This document shows, one piece after another, positions 51,610 to 61,479 of a DNA stretch of 64,000 nucleotides (positions within the stretch are counted from its first letter, which is position 1; each line of letters starts with the position of its first letter). This DNA comes from Fructobacillus americanaquae. Lineage in GTDB: Bacteria; Bacillota; Bacilli; Lactobacillales; Lactobacillaceae. Where the stretch lies: assembly GCF_024029775.1 (NCBI RefSeq), contig NZ_CP097122.1, positions 1,055,001 through 1,119,000 on the forward strand, written 5' to 3'. The notes below the pieces were generated by a model. That model did no database searches. It was not told the DNA's origin and saw only the letters and a program-made list of their open reading frames with translations. The translations under genes and the position numbers were made by a program.

Positions 51610-53374
51610 AATCAAAACAGCACTTGCTTACTTTGTTAAAAATTTAAAGCAATATTGGCGAGCTTTGTTTATTTCGTTGCTTTTAATTTTAGTGGCAACT
51701 TATGCACAAATTAAGGCACCGCTTTATTTAGGGGATGCCATTTCGTCCTTGACTGATTATTTGGTTGCCTCGCTCACGCCTGGGGGTCATGGTTCCTTAC
51801 ATGACTTTTATGTGGCCGTTTTTTCCATGATTGCTTTTTATGTGTTGACCGAATTTGCCTTGCTAATTTCAGGTCTCATGACTGCCAAAATTTCTTCTGA
51901 TTCAGTGGGTGTGATGCGGCGTGGCTTGTTTGGCAAGCTTCAAAAAATGCCGGTGCGCTACTTTGATACCCACCAGGACGGAAAGGTTTTATCACTCTTT
52001 ACTTCTGATTTAGATAATATTTTTACGGCCATGAATAACGCCGTTTTTCAGATTTTCTCTCAAGCGTTGCTTTTTGCTGGTGTGATTTGGATGATGTTTG
52101 CCAAATCAGCAACGATGGCGTGGGTAACCTTAGCCTCAACGCCAATTGCCATTATTGGTGCCTTACTGATTGCTAAATATGCTCAAGTTCAAATTAACCA
52201 CCAGCAGGCGGCGACAGCTGATATGAACGGTTATATTAATGAACAGTTGGCAGGGCAAACTGTTCTGTTGACGGAAGGCCGCCAAGCGGATTCAATTGAA
52301 AAGTTCGAGCCGTTTAACGATCAGGTCCGAGTAGCTAGTCAAAAGGGACAGTTCTATTCTGGCCTGTTAAATCCTTTGATGCAGGGCTTCTCTTTGCTTA
52401 ACTTAGCTATTGTGATTTTCTTTGGTTCGTGGTTAGTTTTGCATAATGGCATGGACAAGGCCTCGGGTTTGGCCTTGGTTGTTGTCTTTGTTAACTACTC
52501 ACAGCAGTTGTTTCAACCAATTACTTCATTGACGACTATTTATAATGTCCTGCAACTGGCCGTAACGGGTGCTAACAGGATTACGGAAGTTGAAGAGGAA
52601 GACGATGAAGTTAATAACGGGAAAAAGATTGCTGGTCCATTAAAGGATGAAATTGCTTTGAAGCATGTTGATTTTGCCTACAATCCTGATCGACAAATTT
52701 TAAAGGATGTTTCAATTACGGTCAAAAAGGGACAGATGGTTGCTTTGGTTGGGCCAACGGGTTCTGGTAAGACGACTGTGATGAACCTTTTAAATCGTTT
52801 CTATGATCTTTCAGGTGGTGAAATTACCTATGATGGGACCAAGTTACAAGACTTTGACCTTTATTCCCTGCGTGATCGAGTTGGGATTGTTTTGCAGGAA
52901 TCAGTTATCTTTTCCAAGTCAATCATGGATAATATTCGCTATGGCCGGCCGGATGCCAGCTTAAAAGAAGTCCAAGAGGCCGCTAAACAAGCCCGCATTC
53001 ACGACTTTATTATGTCCTTACCGGACCAATATGATACACAAATTTCTCCTGAAAAAGATCTTTTCTCCAGTGGGCAAAAGCAGCTCCTTTCGATTGCTCG
53101 GACAATCTTAACGGATCCAGTTTTGTTAATCTTGGACGAAGCAACATCAAACGTTGATACGGTGACCGAGGCAAAAATTCAAGAGGCAATGGACAACGTT
53201 ATGGCTAACCGAACTTCCTTTGTGATTGCGCATCGTCTGAAGACAATCTTATCTGCTGACCAAATTGTTGTTTTGAAGGATGGACAAGTCATCGAGCGTG
53301 GTTCTCATGAGGATTTGATTAAGAAAAACGGCTTCTACGCTGAACTTTATACGAATCAAATGGTCTTTGAATAA
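51602..53374 (+). CDS. Heterodimeric ABC exporter subunit with catalytic site
   Basis: The 590-residue partner of the preceding gene. Six membrane helices (about 20-320) precede the ATPase domain. Walker A GPTGSGKTT, the catalytic Glu in LLILDEATSNVD and the switch His in FVIAHRLKTI are intact, while the signature is altered to FSSGQKQLLSIAR. This complements the first subunit: one consensus ATP site combines this Walker pair with the LSGGQ of the partner, and the other site is degenerate. AAGGAGG precedes the ATG. Confidence 0.91.
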   Translation: MAEIKTALAYFVKNLKQYWRALFISLLLILVATYAQIKAPLYLGDAISSLTDYLVASLTPGGHGSLHDFYVAVFSMIAFYVLTEFALLISGLMTAKISSDSVGVMRRGLFGKLQKMPVRYFDTHQDGKVLSLFTSDLDNIFTAMNNAVFQIFSQALLFAGVIWMMFAKSATMAWVTLASTPIAIIGALLIAKYAQVQINHQQAATADMNGYINEQLAGQTVLLTEGRQADSIEKFEPFNDQVRVASQKGQFYSGLLNPLMQGFSLLNLAIVIFFGSWLVLHNGMDKASGLALVVVFVNYSQQLFQPITSLTTIYNVLQLAVTGANRITEVEEEDDEVNNGKKIAGPLKDEIALKHVDFAYNPDRQILKDVSITVKKGQMVALVGPTGSGKTTVMNLLNRFYDLSGGEITYDGTKLQDFDLYSLRDRVGIVLQESVIFSKSIMDNIRYGRPDASLKEVQEAAKQARIHDFIMSLPDQYDTQISPEKDLFSSGQKQLLSIARTILTDPVLLILDEATSNVDTVTEAKIQEAMDNVMANRTSFVIAHRLKTILSADQIVVLKDGQVIERGSHEDLIKKNGFYAELYTNQMVFE

Positions 53375-53418
53375 GGACTGCAGTGGTCCACAATGATGAT
53401 TTCTTGCTGGAGCAAGAT

Positions 53419-53447
53419 TTGGAACGGTCTCAGCGAGATGGTATACT
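53419..53447 (+). promoter_or_regulatory. Glycolipid operon promoter
   Basis: TTGGAA (53419-53424) and TATACT (53442-53447) with a 17-base spacer, about 45 bases before the first glycosyltransferase. Confidence 0.7.
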
Positions 53448-53492
53448 AAAAGTATTATGCCCACGGGCAAGCAATGAGCAATGGAGATTCCT

Positions 53493-54722
53493 ATGAAAAT
53501 TGGCTTATTTACGGATACTTATTTTCCACAGGTTTCCGGTGTCGCCACCTCAATTCAAACCTTAAAAAATGCTTTGGAGGCCCAAGGCCACCAAGTCTAT
53601 ATTTTTACGACCACGGACCCCAAGGTTGACAAGCATACGCCAGAAGAAGGAATTTATCGTTTTTCATCGATGCCTTATTTTGGCTTCAAGGATCGTCGCT
53701 TGACTTTTCGTGGTTTAATTCAGGCTGTTGAAATTGCCCGTGACTTGGGCTTGGAAATTGTGCATACCCAAACGGAATTTTCGTTGGGCTTAATTGGCAA
53801 GTATGTGGCCCGACGGTTAAAGATTCCTGTTATTCATACCTATCACACGCAATATGAAGATTACACACATTATGTTGCGAAAGGGATGTTAATTCGGCCC
53901 AGTGCAGTTGGTCATATCGTCAAGGCCTACCTGAAGGGAATGGAGGGCGTAATTGCTCCTTCTGAGCGGGTCAAAGAAAGTCTCCTCAGTTATGGTGTGA
54001 CGATTCCAATTCCAGTGATTCCAACCGGTGTGGCTATCCAAAAGCGAGAAGCTCATCACGATCTTCGTAAGCAGTACGGTTTGGCTGAGAATCAGCCGGT
54101 GATTTTATCTTTGGGGCGGTTAGCTTTTGAAAAAAATGTGGCTTTGACCATTTCTGCCTTTTCTGAGCTTTTGCAGACCGTTCCAGATGCCAAGCTCATG
54201 ATTGCTGGTGACGGCCCAGCTAAAAAATCACTGGAAGAACAGGTTGAAGACATGGGCTTGCAGGAAGCGATCATTTTTACGGGAATGATTAATCATGACC
54301 ATGTCGGTGATTACTATCGAATGGCTAACGTTTTCGTTTCCTCATCAGATAGTGAGACACAGGGGCTAACTTTTATTGAAGCCTTGGCAGCCGGCCGGCC
54401 GTTTGTCGCTGTTCGTTCACCTTATTTAGAAGAAGTGGTGACCAATAAGGCCATTGGAACGTTAATTGATGATTACGACGAGTTCCTAGCTGCCACTTTA
54501 TACTACTTACAGCATTCTGATACAGCTGCCGATGATCAAATTCGGGCAGCAGCAGTAAAAAACGTTGATGCAACGACTTTTGCGGATCGAGTCTTAAACT
54601 TTTATGACCAGGTCTTGCAGAATTACCACCATGATGACGTTGATGACGATTCAGACCAGTTAACGGATGAAGAGGTCGGCTATATCAAACGTCTCTTACG
54701 CAACCCCTTTAGGAGAAGCTAA
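53493..54722 (+). CDS. GT4 glycosyltransferase, probable diacylglycerol glucosyltransferase
   Basis: A 409-residue GT-B enzyme of family 4. The start MKIGLFTDTYFPQVSGVATSI matches 1,2-diacylglycerol 3-alpha-glucosyltransferases. HTQTEFSLGLIGK and the sugar-nucleotide site SDSETQGLTFIEALAAGRP (EX7E) are clear. It would transfer glucose from UDP-glucose to diacylglycerol, making the membrane glycolipid that anchors lipoteichoic acid. The next gene overlaps its region closely and a flippase and an LtaS-type gene follow, which supports the role. I chose the ATG at 53493, with GGAG upstream. Confidence 0.88.
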   Translation: MKIGLFTDTYFPQVSGVATSIQTLKNALEAQGHQVYIFTTTDPKVDKHTPEEGIYRFSSMPYFGFKDRRLTFRGLIQAVEIARDLGLEIVHTQTEFSLGLIGKYVARRLKIPVIHTYHTQYEDYTHYVAKGMLIRPSAVGHIVKAYLKGMEGVIAPSERVKESLLSYGVTIPIPVIPTGVAIQKREAHHDLRKQYGLAENQPVILSLGRLAFEKNVALTISAFSELLQTVPDAKLMIAGDGPAKKSLEEQVEDMGLQEAIIFTGMINHDHVGDYYRMANVFVSSSDSETQGLTFIEALAAGRPFVAVRSPYLEEVVTNKAIGTLIDDYDEFLAATLYYLQHSDTAADDQIRAAAVKNVDATTFADRVLNFYDQVLQNYHHDDVDDDSDQLTDEEVGYIKRLLRNPFRRS

Positions 54723-54723
54723 C

Positions 54724-55803
54724 TTGAAGGTTCTGTTATATTTTGAAAACCAAAAATTGATTGCCAAATCAGGAATTGGTCGAGCAATGCGCTTGCAACA
54801 AGAAGCGCTAGCACCAATTGCTAATGTGGAGGTAACGACTGACCCCAAGTGTACAGACTATGATATTTTGCATATCAACACTTATGGCGTGAAATCGATG
54901 TATATGGTCAAAAAGGCCCACAAGATGGGGAAAAAGGTGGTTTACCACGCTCATTCGACTTATGAAGACTTTCGTAATTCATTTTTTGCCTCAAATTTGA
55001 TTGCACCCTTGTATAAAAAGTACTTGGTAGCCCTCTATGGTCAAGCCGATGCTTTGATTACGCCAACGCCGTATTCAAAATCACTTTTGAAAAATTACGG
55101 TCTCACACAGCCAATTTATGCTATTTCAAATGGGATTCGTTTGAGTAAATATGCAAACGATCCACAAAAAATTCAGGCCTACAAGGATTATTTCCGTATT
55201 CAACCAGGACAAAAGGTTGTGATGTCTGTTGGTCTATTCTTTGAGCGTAAGGGGATTTTTGACTTTGTTGAATTAGCCAAGCGGCACCCAGAAATTACCT
55301 TTATTTGGTTTGGTCATACCAACCCCGCCATCTTGCCACGCAAAATTCGCCGGGTTGTCTTTGGTGGCGAACATCCCAAAAACCTCATTTTCCCGGGTTA
55401 TTTATCTGGCGATGTGATTTTAGGGGCCTTTGCTGGGGCTGATTTGTTTTTGTATCCATCTTATGAAGAGACAGAGGGAATTGTTGTCTTAGAAGCCTTG
55501 GCCTCTAAGCAGCGTCTCTTGGTTCGTGATATTCCAGTTTATGATTCTTGGCTGAAAGACGGCGTTAACAGCTATAAGGCAGAAGACTTAGACGACTTTG
55601 ACCGTCAAATGGTCGCAATTTTAGCCGGTGAAAAATCTGATTTGACGCAGGCTGGCTTCCAAGTTGCACAAGAAAAAGATTTAAACCGAGTTGGCGAAAT
55701 TCTTGCTGAGGTTTATCAAGCAGTTTTAGATAATCGCGCCTTGTCACTTAACCCTGACCAGGACGAGGCGCTTATGCCAGCTTGGTCGACGAATCGGTCT
55801 TAG
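54724..55803 (+). CDS. GT4 glycosyltransferase, probable second glycolipid sugar transferase
   Basis: A 359-residue family-4 glycosyltransferase. It starts at a TTG one base after the previous stop, with AGGAGAAG 8 bases upstream. YHAHSTYEDFRNSF, TPTPYSKSLLKNYGL and the EX7E motif in YEETEGIVVLEALASK are present. In lactic acid bacteria such a pair adds a second hexose to monoglucosyldiacylglycerol. Chain specificity cannot be read here. The flippase-like gene follows 10 bases after the stop. Confidence 0.86.
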   Translation: MKVLLYFENQKLIAKSGIGRAMRLQQEALAPIANVEVTTDPKCTDYDILHINTYGVKSMYMVKKAHKMGKKVVYHAHSTYEDFRNSFFASNLIAPLYKKYLVALYGQADALITPTPYSKSLLKNYGLTQPIYAISNGIRLSKYANDPQKIQAYKDYFRIQPGQKVVMSVGLFFERKGIFDFVELAKRHPEITFIWFGHTNPAILPRKIRRVVFGGEHPKNLIFPGYLSGDVILGAFAGADLFLYPSYEETEGIVVLEALASKQRLLVRDIPVYDSWLKDGVNSYKAEDLDDFDRQMVAILAGEKSDLTQAGFQVAQEKDLNRVGEILAEVYQAVLDNRALSLNPDQDEALMPAWSTNRS

Positions 55804-55813
55804 GAGATTCTTG

Positions 55814-56869
55814 ATGGGTGCTTTAAAATCCAAAAAAAACCAATTATCGGCCTTGCTTGTCCTCGTGCTAACAGGTCTAACCGTCTATTATTTGACGCGG
55901 GAATTAAGTGGCCGTGAAAAGCAATTAGAGGCTGCGCTGAAAGTCTTAGACTGGCATTTTCTTGTGCTTGCATTGTTGACGATGATGCTGTCGTTGCTGC
56001 TAGAGGCATTGGCTACTAGATCTCTGCTGAGTTCTGTTGACCGAAAGAATACGAGTTGGGGAACGTTGATTCGTGTTCCGTTGTTGAATCAACTAGGGAC
56101 GGGTCTGACGCCTTTTGCTTCCGGGGGACAGCCAGCACAACTATATGCGTTAACTCGAGGAAAAATTGAAGGTAGCCGCGCTTTATCTGTGACTTTGATG
56201 AAATTTTTGGTTTATCAAATTGTGGTCGTTTTGTTCTTTATCGTCGGCTATGTAGCCGCTGATTCTTTCATCTACAAAAATGTTGATCCAGCCTTTGCGA
56301 CTTTCATTCCTTTTGCTATCGCTATTCACGCCGTCGTGATTATCGGTCTGCTGTTGATCATGTTTTGGCCACAGCTGTCTTTGAAGGTTGTTGAGTGGTT
56401 TGGCCGTGGCGCGCGAAAGTTTATGAGTGCCAGTCGAGTTAAAAAATTAGTTGACACGACGGAAGATAAGGTCAATAATTTCCATCAGGAGTCAAAACGT
56501 GTGGCCCGCTCGGCTAAGTCACTCCTGGTAGCAACCCTGTGGACTGCTCTGCAATTAATTGCCTTTTACCTGGTGCCCTATTTTGTTATCCGGGCCTTTG
56601 GCTATGCCTCCGTGAACCCCTGGCTGATTTTAACAATGAACATTATGATCGTGATGGTTATTTCGTTGTTTCCAATTCCAGGTGGTGTTGGGGGGGCGGA
56701 GCTGTCCTTTCAACTTCTCTTTACGCCTTTTGTTAAGAACCCAGCAACGCTAGTCTTGGTTATCTTAATTTGGCGCATCATTACTTATTACTTCTGTCTC
56801 TTTGCTGGTATTTTAGCCTATGTAATTCCTAATAAGGAGCAGCGGTTGGCAAAGAAACAAAGGGGGTAA
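55814..56869 (+). CDS. Flippase-like membrane protein (LPG synthase TM / UPF0104 family)
   Basis: A 351-residue protein with about eight membrane helices and the UPF0104 pattern. RVPLLNQLGTGLTPFASGGQPAQLYALTR holds the conserved G..TP...GG.P motif, and SLFPIPGGVGGAEL the second. It lacks the soluble MprF synthase domain. In this gene order it may flip a glycolipid or polymer precursor across the membrane. AGGAG lies 8 bases before the chosen ATG. Confidence 0.83.
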   Translation: MGALKSKKNQLSALLVLVLTGLTVYYLTRELSGREKQLEAALKVLDWHFLVLALLTMMLSLLLEALATRSLLSSVDRKNTSWGTLIRVPLLNQLGTGLTPFASGGQPAQLYALTRGKIEGSRALSVTLMKFLVYQIVVVLFFIVGYVAADSFIYKNVDPAFATFIPFAIAIHAVVIIGLLLIMFWPQLSLKVVEWFGRGARKFMSASRVKKLVDTTEDKVNNFHQESKRVARSAKSLLVATLWTALQLIAFYLVPYFVIRAFGYASVNPWLILTMNIMIVMVISLFPIPGGVGGAELSFQLLFTPFVKNPATLVLVILIWRIITYYFCLFAGILAYVIPNKEQRLAKKQRG

Positions 56870-56874
56870 AAAGA

Positions 56875-57135
56875 ATGGATGAATTAGCCAGTAAAAGTGT
56901 TTTAACAACGATATTAAACCGGCTCTTTGCCATGGAAAAATCAACGGACCAGCGTTTTCAAGTTCGACGTTTTGATTCTTACGGCTTAGAGGTTTTAAAG
57001 GTAACCCTTGATCAAGAAGACAAGGTTTGGACAATCGAAGAACACCGGCGCAATAAGCAATATAAATTTGATGATGTTGATTTGGTTGCCATCGAGATTT
57101 ACGATGTCCTCTTCGATATTCAACATACCTTTTAA
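56875..57135 (+). CDS. YkuJ/DUF1797 family protein
   Basis: An 86-residue soluble protein of the YkuJ family (DUF1797). QVRRFDSYGLEVLKVTLDQ and DDVDLVAIEIYDVLFD follow the family. The structure is known for YkuJ but not the function. It sits 5 bases after the flippase-like gene and 20 before the LtaS-type gene, within the operon. Confidence 0.82.
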   Translation: MDELASKSVLTTILNRLFAMEKSTDQRFQVRRFDSYGLEVLKVTLDQEDKVWTIEEHRRNKQYKFDDVDLVAIEIYDVLFDIQHTF

Positions 57136-57155
57136 GTTTTGTGAGGAAAACCAAT

Positions 57156-59270
57156 ATGTTAGCTCGTCTTAAAAATGAATTCAAGCCAAAAAAACTCTGG
57201 CAAAAGATGAAGAATACTAAGGACTTTTGGACTAGTATTAGTGGTTTTTTTGTTTTGAACCTTTTTTTTGTGTGGTTAAAGACTTATATTAATTACCACA
57301 TCAATTTTTCTTTGGGTGCCCAAGGACCAATTCAGGATTTCTTGCTGTTCTTGAATCCAATCCCAACGGCCATTATTTTGCTCGGGATTGCACTCTATTT
57401 TCGCGGGAAAGTGGCTTATATTCTAGCCTGGGTGATGAACTTAATTCAGACCCTTTGGCTCTTTGCTAATATCCTTTATTACCGTGAGTTTTCTGATTTC
57501 TTATCCTTTGGGATTATGGGATCTGGTTCATCAACGGGAAATAACCTGGGCAAGTCAATTGCAGCCATTATTCGCCCAACGGATTTCTTAGTCTATGTTG
57601 ACTTGATTGTGATGGCCGTCCTCTTACTCTTTAAGTTTTGGCCGATTGATAAGCAAGCGATTCAAAAACGTTATGCGATTTTGACAACTATTTTAGGAAT
57701 TGTCTTGATGTTGGTCGATTTCGGTGTAGCTTCGGTTGACCGATCGGGCCTGTTGACGCGCTCATTTGATAACAACTATATTGTCAAGTACTTAGGCTTA
57801 AATGAATACGCTGCCTTTAATGCCTGGCAGACCAATAATCAAACGAAATCTCGTAAAGAAGCCAGTGCCGCTGATTTACAAAAGGTTCAAGATTTCTTGA
57901 AGCAAAATTCAGTGCCGGCCAATATTTCATACACCGGAACCGAAAAGGGGAAGAATGTCTTCGTCATTCACCTTGAGTCTTTCCAGCAATTTTTGATTGA
58001 TTACAAGGTTGATGGTCGCGAAGTAACACCAAACTTAAACGCCTTCTACCACGATCAAAATACCCTTTCGTTTGATAACTTCTACAACCAAGTTGGACAA
58101 GGAAAGACATCTGATGCTGAAATGATGCAGGAAAATTCCTTGTACGGACTTTCAACCGGATCAGCAATGACCAAGTACGGTTCCAGCAATACCTTTGAGG
58201 CGACACCGGCCATCCTAGGCCAACAGGGCTACACTTCTGCCGCCTTTCATGGTGATGTGCCAACCTTCTGGAACCGAAATAATACTTATAAGTCCTTTGG
58301 CTATAATTATTTCTTCTCAAAGAACTTCTATAAGGATAGCGATAAGCCAAGTTATAATGTTGGTTATGGAATGAAGGATAAGATTTTCTTGAAGGATACT
58401 GCTCAATATATCGAACAGTTACCACAGCCATTCTATGCCAAGTTAATTACGGTGACGAACCACTACCCATATGAAATTGATAAGGAAGATACTGATTTCC
58501 CAGCTACAAAGACTGGTGATACTACAGTTGATGGTTATGTTCAAACAGCGCACTATCTTGATCAGGCGTTCGGTGAACTGATGGCTTATCTCAAGCAGGC
58601 TGGCTTGTACGATAACTCTGTCTTTGTTTTGTACGGTGACCATTATGGTATTTCTGAAAATCATAAGCCTGCCATTGCGAAATTATTGGGTAAGACTTCT
58701 GTTAGCGATTACGACTTGGCCCAATTCCAAAAGGTGCCATTCATGATTCATGCAACTGGCTTGCAGGGTGGAATCAACGATACCTACGGTGGTGAAATCG
58801 ATATGATGCCAACTTTGATGAACCTTTTGGGGGTTTCAACAGAAGGGATGACCATGTTCGGTCACGATTTGTTGTCAACTCAAAATCCACAAATTGTTGC
58901 TTTCCGTGATGGTGATTGGACGACACCAACTTATACAAAGTATAAGAACCAGTACTTCGATAGTAAGACTGGTCAGAAATTGTCAATCGATAATAATCCA
59001 GCGTTAAAGGCAACGGCGCAGCGAGTGCAATCATACGTTGATGAATCGCTATCAAATTCGGATAAGGTAATTACAGGTGATTTGCTTCGCTTTGATAAGA
59101 ACCGTTGGAATTTCCACCAAATTGATAAAAAATCGTACGACTATACGAAGGCCAATACCTTGAAAGCATTGAAGGCGAGCCAGTCGTCGAGTCCAACTTC
59201 GATTTTAGCCTTACGTAACGGCCAATCGACTGTAGCAGATTATAAGACTGATGCACCAGAGTTGAAATAA
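57156..59270 (+). CDS. Lipoteichoic acid synthase family protein (LtaS type)
   Basis: A 704-residue membrane sulfatase-fold enzyme that polymerises glycerol phosphate from phosphatidylglycerol. Five membrane helices (about 25-215) precede the outside catalytic domain. The nucleophile Thr318 lies in VGQGKTSDAEMM, with metal ligands in FVIHLESFQ, AAFHGD and LYGDHYG. The C-terminal tail after about 640 is unusually Lys/Ser-rich. GAGGAAA precedes the chosen ATG. Together with the glycosyltransferases upstream it completes a lipoteichoic acid module. More LtaS paralogues may exist elsewhere. Confidence 0.92.
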   Translation: MLARLKNEFKPKKLWQKMKNTKDFWTSISGFFVLNLFFVWLKTYINYHINFSLGAQGPIQDFLLFLNPIPTAIILLGIALYFRGKVAYILAWVMNLIQTLWLFANILYYREFSDFLSFGIMGSGSSTGNNLGKSIAAIIRPTDFLVYVDLIVMAVLLLFKFWPIDKQAIQKRYAILTTILGIVLMLVDFGVASVDRSGLLTRSFDNNYIVKYLGLNEYAAFNAWQTNNQTKSRKEASAADLQKVQDFLKQNSVPANISYTGTEKGKNVFVIHLESFQQFLIDYKVDGREVTPNLNAFYHDQNTLSFDNFYNQVGQGKTSDAEMMQENSLYGLSTGSAMTKYGSSNTFEATPAILGQQGYTSAAFHGDVPTFWNRNNTYKSFGYNYFFSKNFYKDSDKPSYNVGYGMKDKIFLKDTAQYIEQLPQPFYAKLITVTNHYPYEIDKEDTDFPATKTGDTTVDGYVQTAHYLDQAFGELMAYLKQAGLYDNSVFVLYGDHYGISENHKPAIAKLLGKTSVSDYDLAQFQKVPFMIHATGLQGGINDTYGGEIDMMPTLMNLLGVSTEGMTMFGHDLLSTQNPQIVAFRDGDWTTPTYTKYKNQYFDSKTGQKLSIDNNPALKATAQRVQSYVDESLSNSDKVITGDLLRFDKNRWNFHQIDKKSYDYTKANTLKALKASQSSSPTSILALRNGQSTVADYKTDAPELK

Positions 59271-59279
59271 AAAACAAAA

Positions 59280-59327
59280 CAAGAAAACGGACACGTTCAA
59301 GTGATAGAACATGTGTTCGTTTTTTGT
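59280..59327 (+). terminator. Glycolipid operon terminator
   Basis: AACGGACAC and GTGTTCGTT flank an imperfect stem with GTTC/GAAC, followed by a T-run of six. Confidence 0.72.
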
Positions 59328-59333
59328 TATATT

Positions 59334-59342
59334 TGTTATAAT
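59334..59342 (+). promoter_or_regulatory. uvrBA promoter, extended -10
   Basis: TGTTATAAT at 59334-59342, an extended -10 box. No SOS (LexA/DinR) box was recognised beside it. Confidence 0.6.
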
Positions 59343-59382
59343 ATTCCTGAATGATTTTTTTACCAGGCGAGGAGGATTTATC

Positions 59383-61392
59383 TTGATTACACCGCAAAAA
59401 GATCAAAGCTTTGAAGTCGTTTCAAAGTACCAACCGACTGGTGATCAGCCGAAAGCGATTGATAAACTCGTGAAGGGTTTAAAAAATGGCGTCAAGGAGC
59501 AAATTTTGCTCGGGGCAACGGGAACTGGGAAAACATTTACAATTTCCAATGTGATTGCTCAAAACAATAAGCCCACCTTGGTCCTGTCACACAACAAGAC
59601 CCTGGCTGGTCAGCTCTATTCAGAATTAAAGGAATTCTTCCCACATAATGCGGTTGAATACTTTGTTTCTTATTATGATTACTACCAGCCAGAGGCTTAT
59701 GTCCCTTCTTCAGATACCTTTATTGAGAAGGATTCCGCGATTAATGACGAAATTGACCAATTGCGCAATTCGGCAACGGCTTCACTTTTTGAGCGTAATG
59801 ATACGATTGTTGTTGCTTCAGTCTCGTCAATCTTTGGTTTGGGTGACCCGCACCAGTACCAAAACCACGTGATTTCCTTGCGGGTCGGTAACGAATATGG
59901 TCGCAATCAATTGATGCGCGACCTGGTTGACATTCAATTTACCCGAAACGATATTGACTTTCAGCGTGGAACTTTCCGGGTGCGCGGCGATGTGATTGAA
60001 ATTTTCCCGGCCTCCCAGGATGAGCTGGCCATGCGAGTTGAGTTCTTTGGCGATGAAATTGACCGCATTCGACAAATCTCAGCCTTGACGGGTCAAGTTG
60101 TTTCTGAACGCGACCATGTGGCGATTTTTCCGGCTAAACACTTTATGACTGATGATGAACGGATGAAGGCAGCCCTGATTGGTATTCGCCAGGAAATGGA
60201 AGACCAGGTCAAGAAATTTGAAAAAGCAGGAAAACTTCTTGAAGCCCAAAGGATTAAGCAACGAACCGAATATGACCTCGCCATGTTGAATGAAATGGGC
60301 TTTACTTCTGGAATTGAAAATTATTCGCGCTGGATGGACGGACGCAAAGAAGGGGAACCACCATTTACCCTTCTTGACTTCTTTCCCGATGATTTTTTGC
60401 TTGTTGTCGATGAAAGTCACGTGACGATGCCACAGGTGCGCGGAATGTACAATGGTGACCGTGCTCGAAAGCAAACTTTGGTTGATTATGGTTTCCGTCT
60501 CCCTTCAGCATTAGATAACCGTCCTCTGCAATTACCAGAGTTTGAAAAACATGTTAATCAAATCATTTATATGTCGGCCACGCCAGGTGATTACGAACTT
60601 TCTCGGGTACCCAAACGTGACATTGTTGAGCAAATTATCCGGCCAACCGGCTTGCTCGATCCGGAGATTGAAGTCCGCCCAGTGATGGGGCAGATCGACG
60701 ACTTAGTCGGTGAAATTAACCTGCGGGTAGAACGCAATGAGCGCGTCTTTATTACAACGCTGACAAAGCGGATGTCAGAGGATTTGACGGACTATTTGAA
60801 GGACGTTGGTATTAAAGTAGCTTACCTGCATTCCGATATTAAGACGCTTGAACGAACGGCCATTATCCGTGATTTGCGTTTGGGAAAGTACGATGTGCTC
60901 GTCGGTATTAACTTGTTACGTGAAGGAATTGATGTCCCCGAAACCTCTTTGGTAGCCATTTTGGATGCTGATAAAGAAGGTTTCTTGCGTAATCCTCGCT
61001 CGTTGATTCAAACAATTGGTCGGGCTGCACGAAATGCAAACGGCCACGTGATTATGTATGCCGATAAGGTGACAAGGGCGATGCAGGAGGCGATGGATGA
61101 AACGGCTCGTCGTCGTGACATTCAGATGGCTTATAACAAGGAACATGGCATCACGCCACAAACAATTAAAAAAGAAATTCGCGACTTAATTAGTGCAAGC
61201 AAGGCGGCTGAAGAAGTTGAAGACGTTGACTTGACCCAAGTTGACTTTGCTGATTTGCCAAAGTCAGACCAGACTGAAATTTTGGAAAACCTAACTAGCC
61301 AAATGAAGGCTGCAGCCAAGGGCTTAGACTTTGAGACTGCTGCTAAAATTCGCGATAATATTATGAAATTGAGGAAACGGGCCGGCCGGTAA
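59383..61392 (+). CDS. uvrB: Excinuclease ABC subunit B
   Basis: DNA-damage verification helicase of nucleotide excision repair. I chose the TTG at 59383 because GAGGAGGA lies 6-13 bases before it and the protein then starts [25 protein letters not shown]. The upstream in-frame part runs through the previous terminator. The 669-residue product has Walker A GATGTGKT, the beta-hairpin [49 protein letters not shown] and QTIGRAARN. The C-terminal UVR domain ([19 protein letters not shown]) binds UvrC. Confidence 0.96.
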   Translation: MITPQKDQSFEVVSKYQPTGDQPKAIDKLVKGLKNGVKEQILLGATGTGKTFTISNVIAQNNKPTLVLSHNKTLAGQLYSELKEFFPHNAVEYFVSYYDYYQPEAYVPSSDTFIEKDSAINDEIDQLRNSATASLFERNDTIVVASVSSIFGLGDPHQYQNHVISLRVGNEYGRNQLMRDLVDIQFTRNDIDFQRGTFRVRGDVIEIFPASQDELAMRVEFFGDEIDRIRQISALTGQVVSERDHVAIFPAKHFMTDDERMKAALIGIRQEMEDQVKKFEKAGKLLEAQRIKQRTEYDLAMLNEMGFTSGIENYSRWMDGRKEGEPPFTLLDFFPDDFLLVVDESHVTMPQVRGMYNGDRARKQTLVDYGFRLPSALDNRPLQLPEFEKHVNQIIYMSATPGDYELSRVPKRDIVEQIIRPTGLLDPEIEVRPVMGQIDDLVGEINLRVERNERVFITTLTKRMSEDLTDYLKDVGIKVAYLHSDIKTLERTAIIRDLRLGKYDVLVGINLLREGIDVPETSLVAILDADKEGFLRNPRSLIQTIGRAARNANGHVIMYADKVTRAMQEAMDETARRRDIQMAYNKEHGITPQTIKKEIRDLISASKAAEEVEDVDLTQVDFADLPKSDQTEILENLTSQMKAAAKGLDFETAAKIRDNIMKLRKRAGR

Positions 61393-61479
61393 AGGGTTGG
61401 TCTCTAGTCACCGCTGTGATAAAACAGGGGTGAACTTGCCAAGCGGGTTTTGGCTCGTTTGACCATGAAAGAGGATTTT

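Noticed and set aside
59311-59382. UvrB N-terminal extension from an upstream ATG
   Set aside because: It would be encoded across the previous operon's terminator and the uvrB promoter. The TTG at 59383 with GAGGAGGA fits far better.
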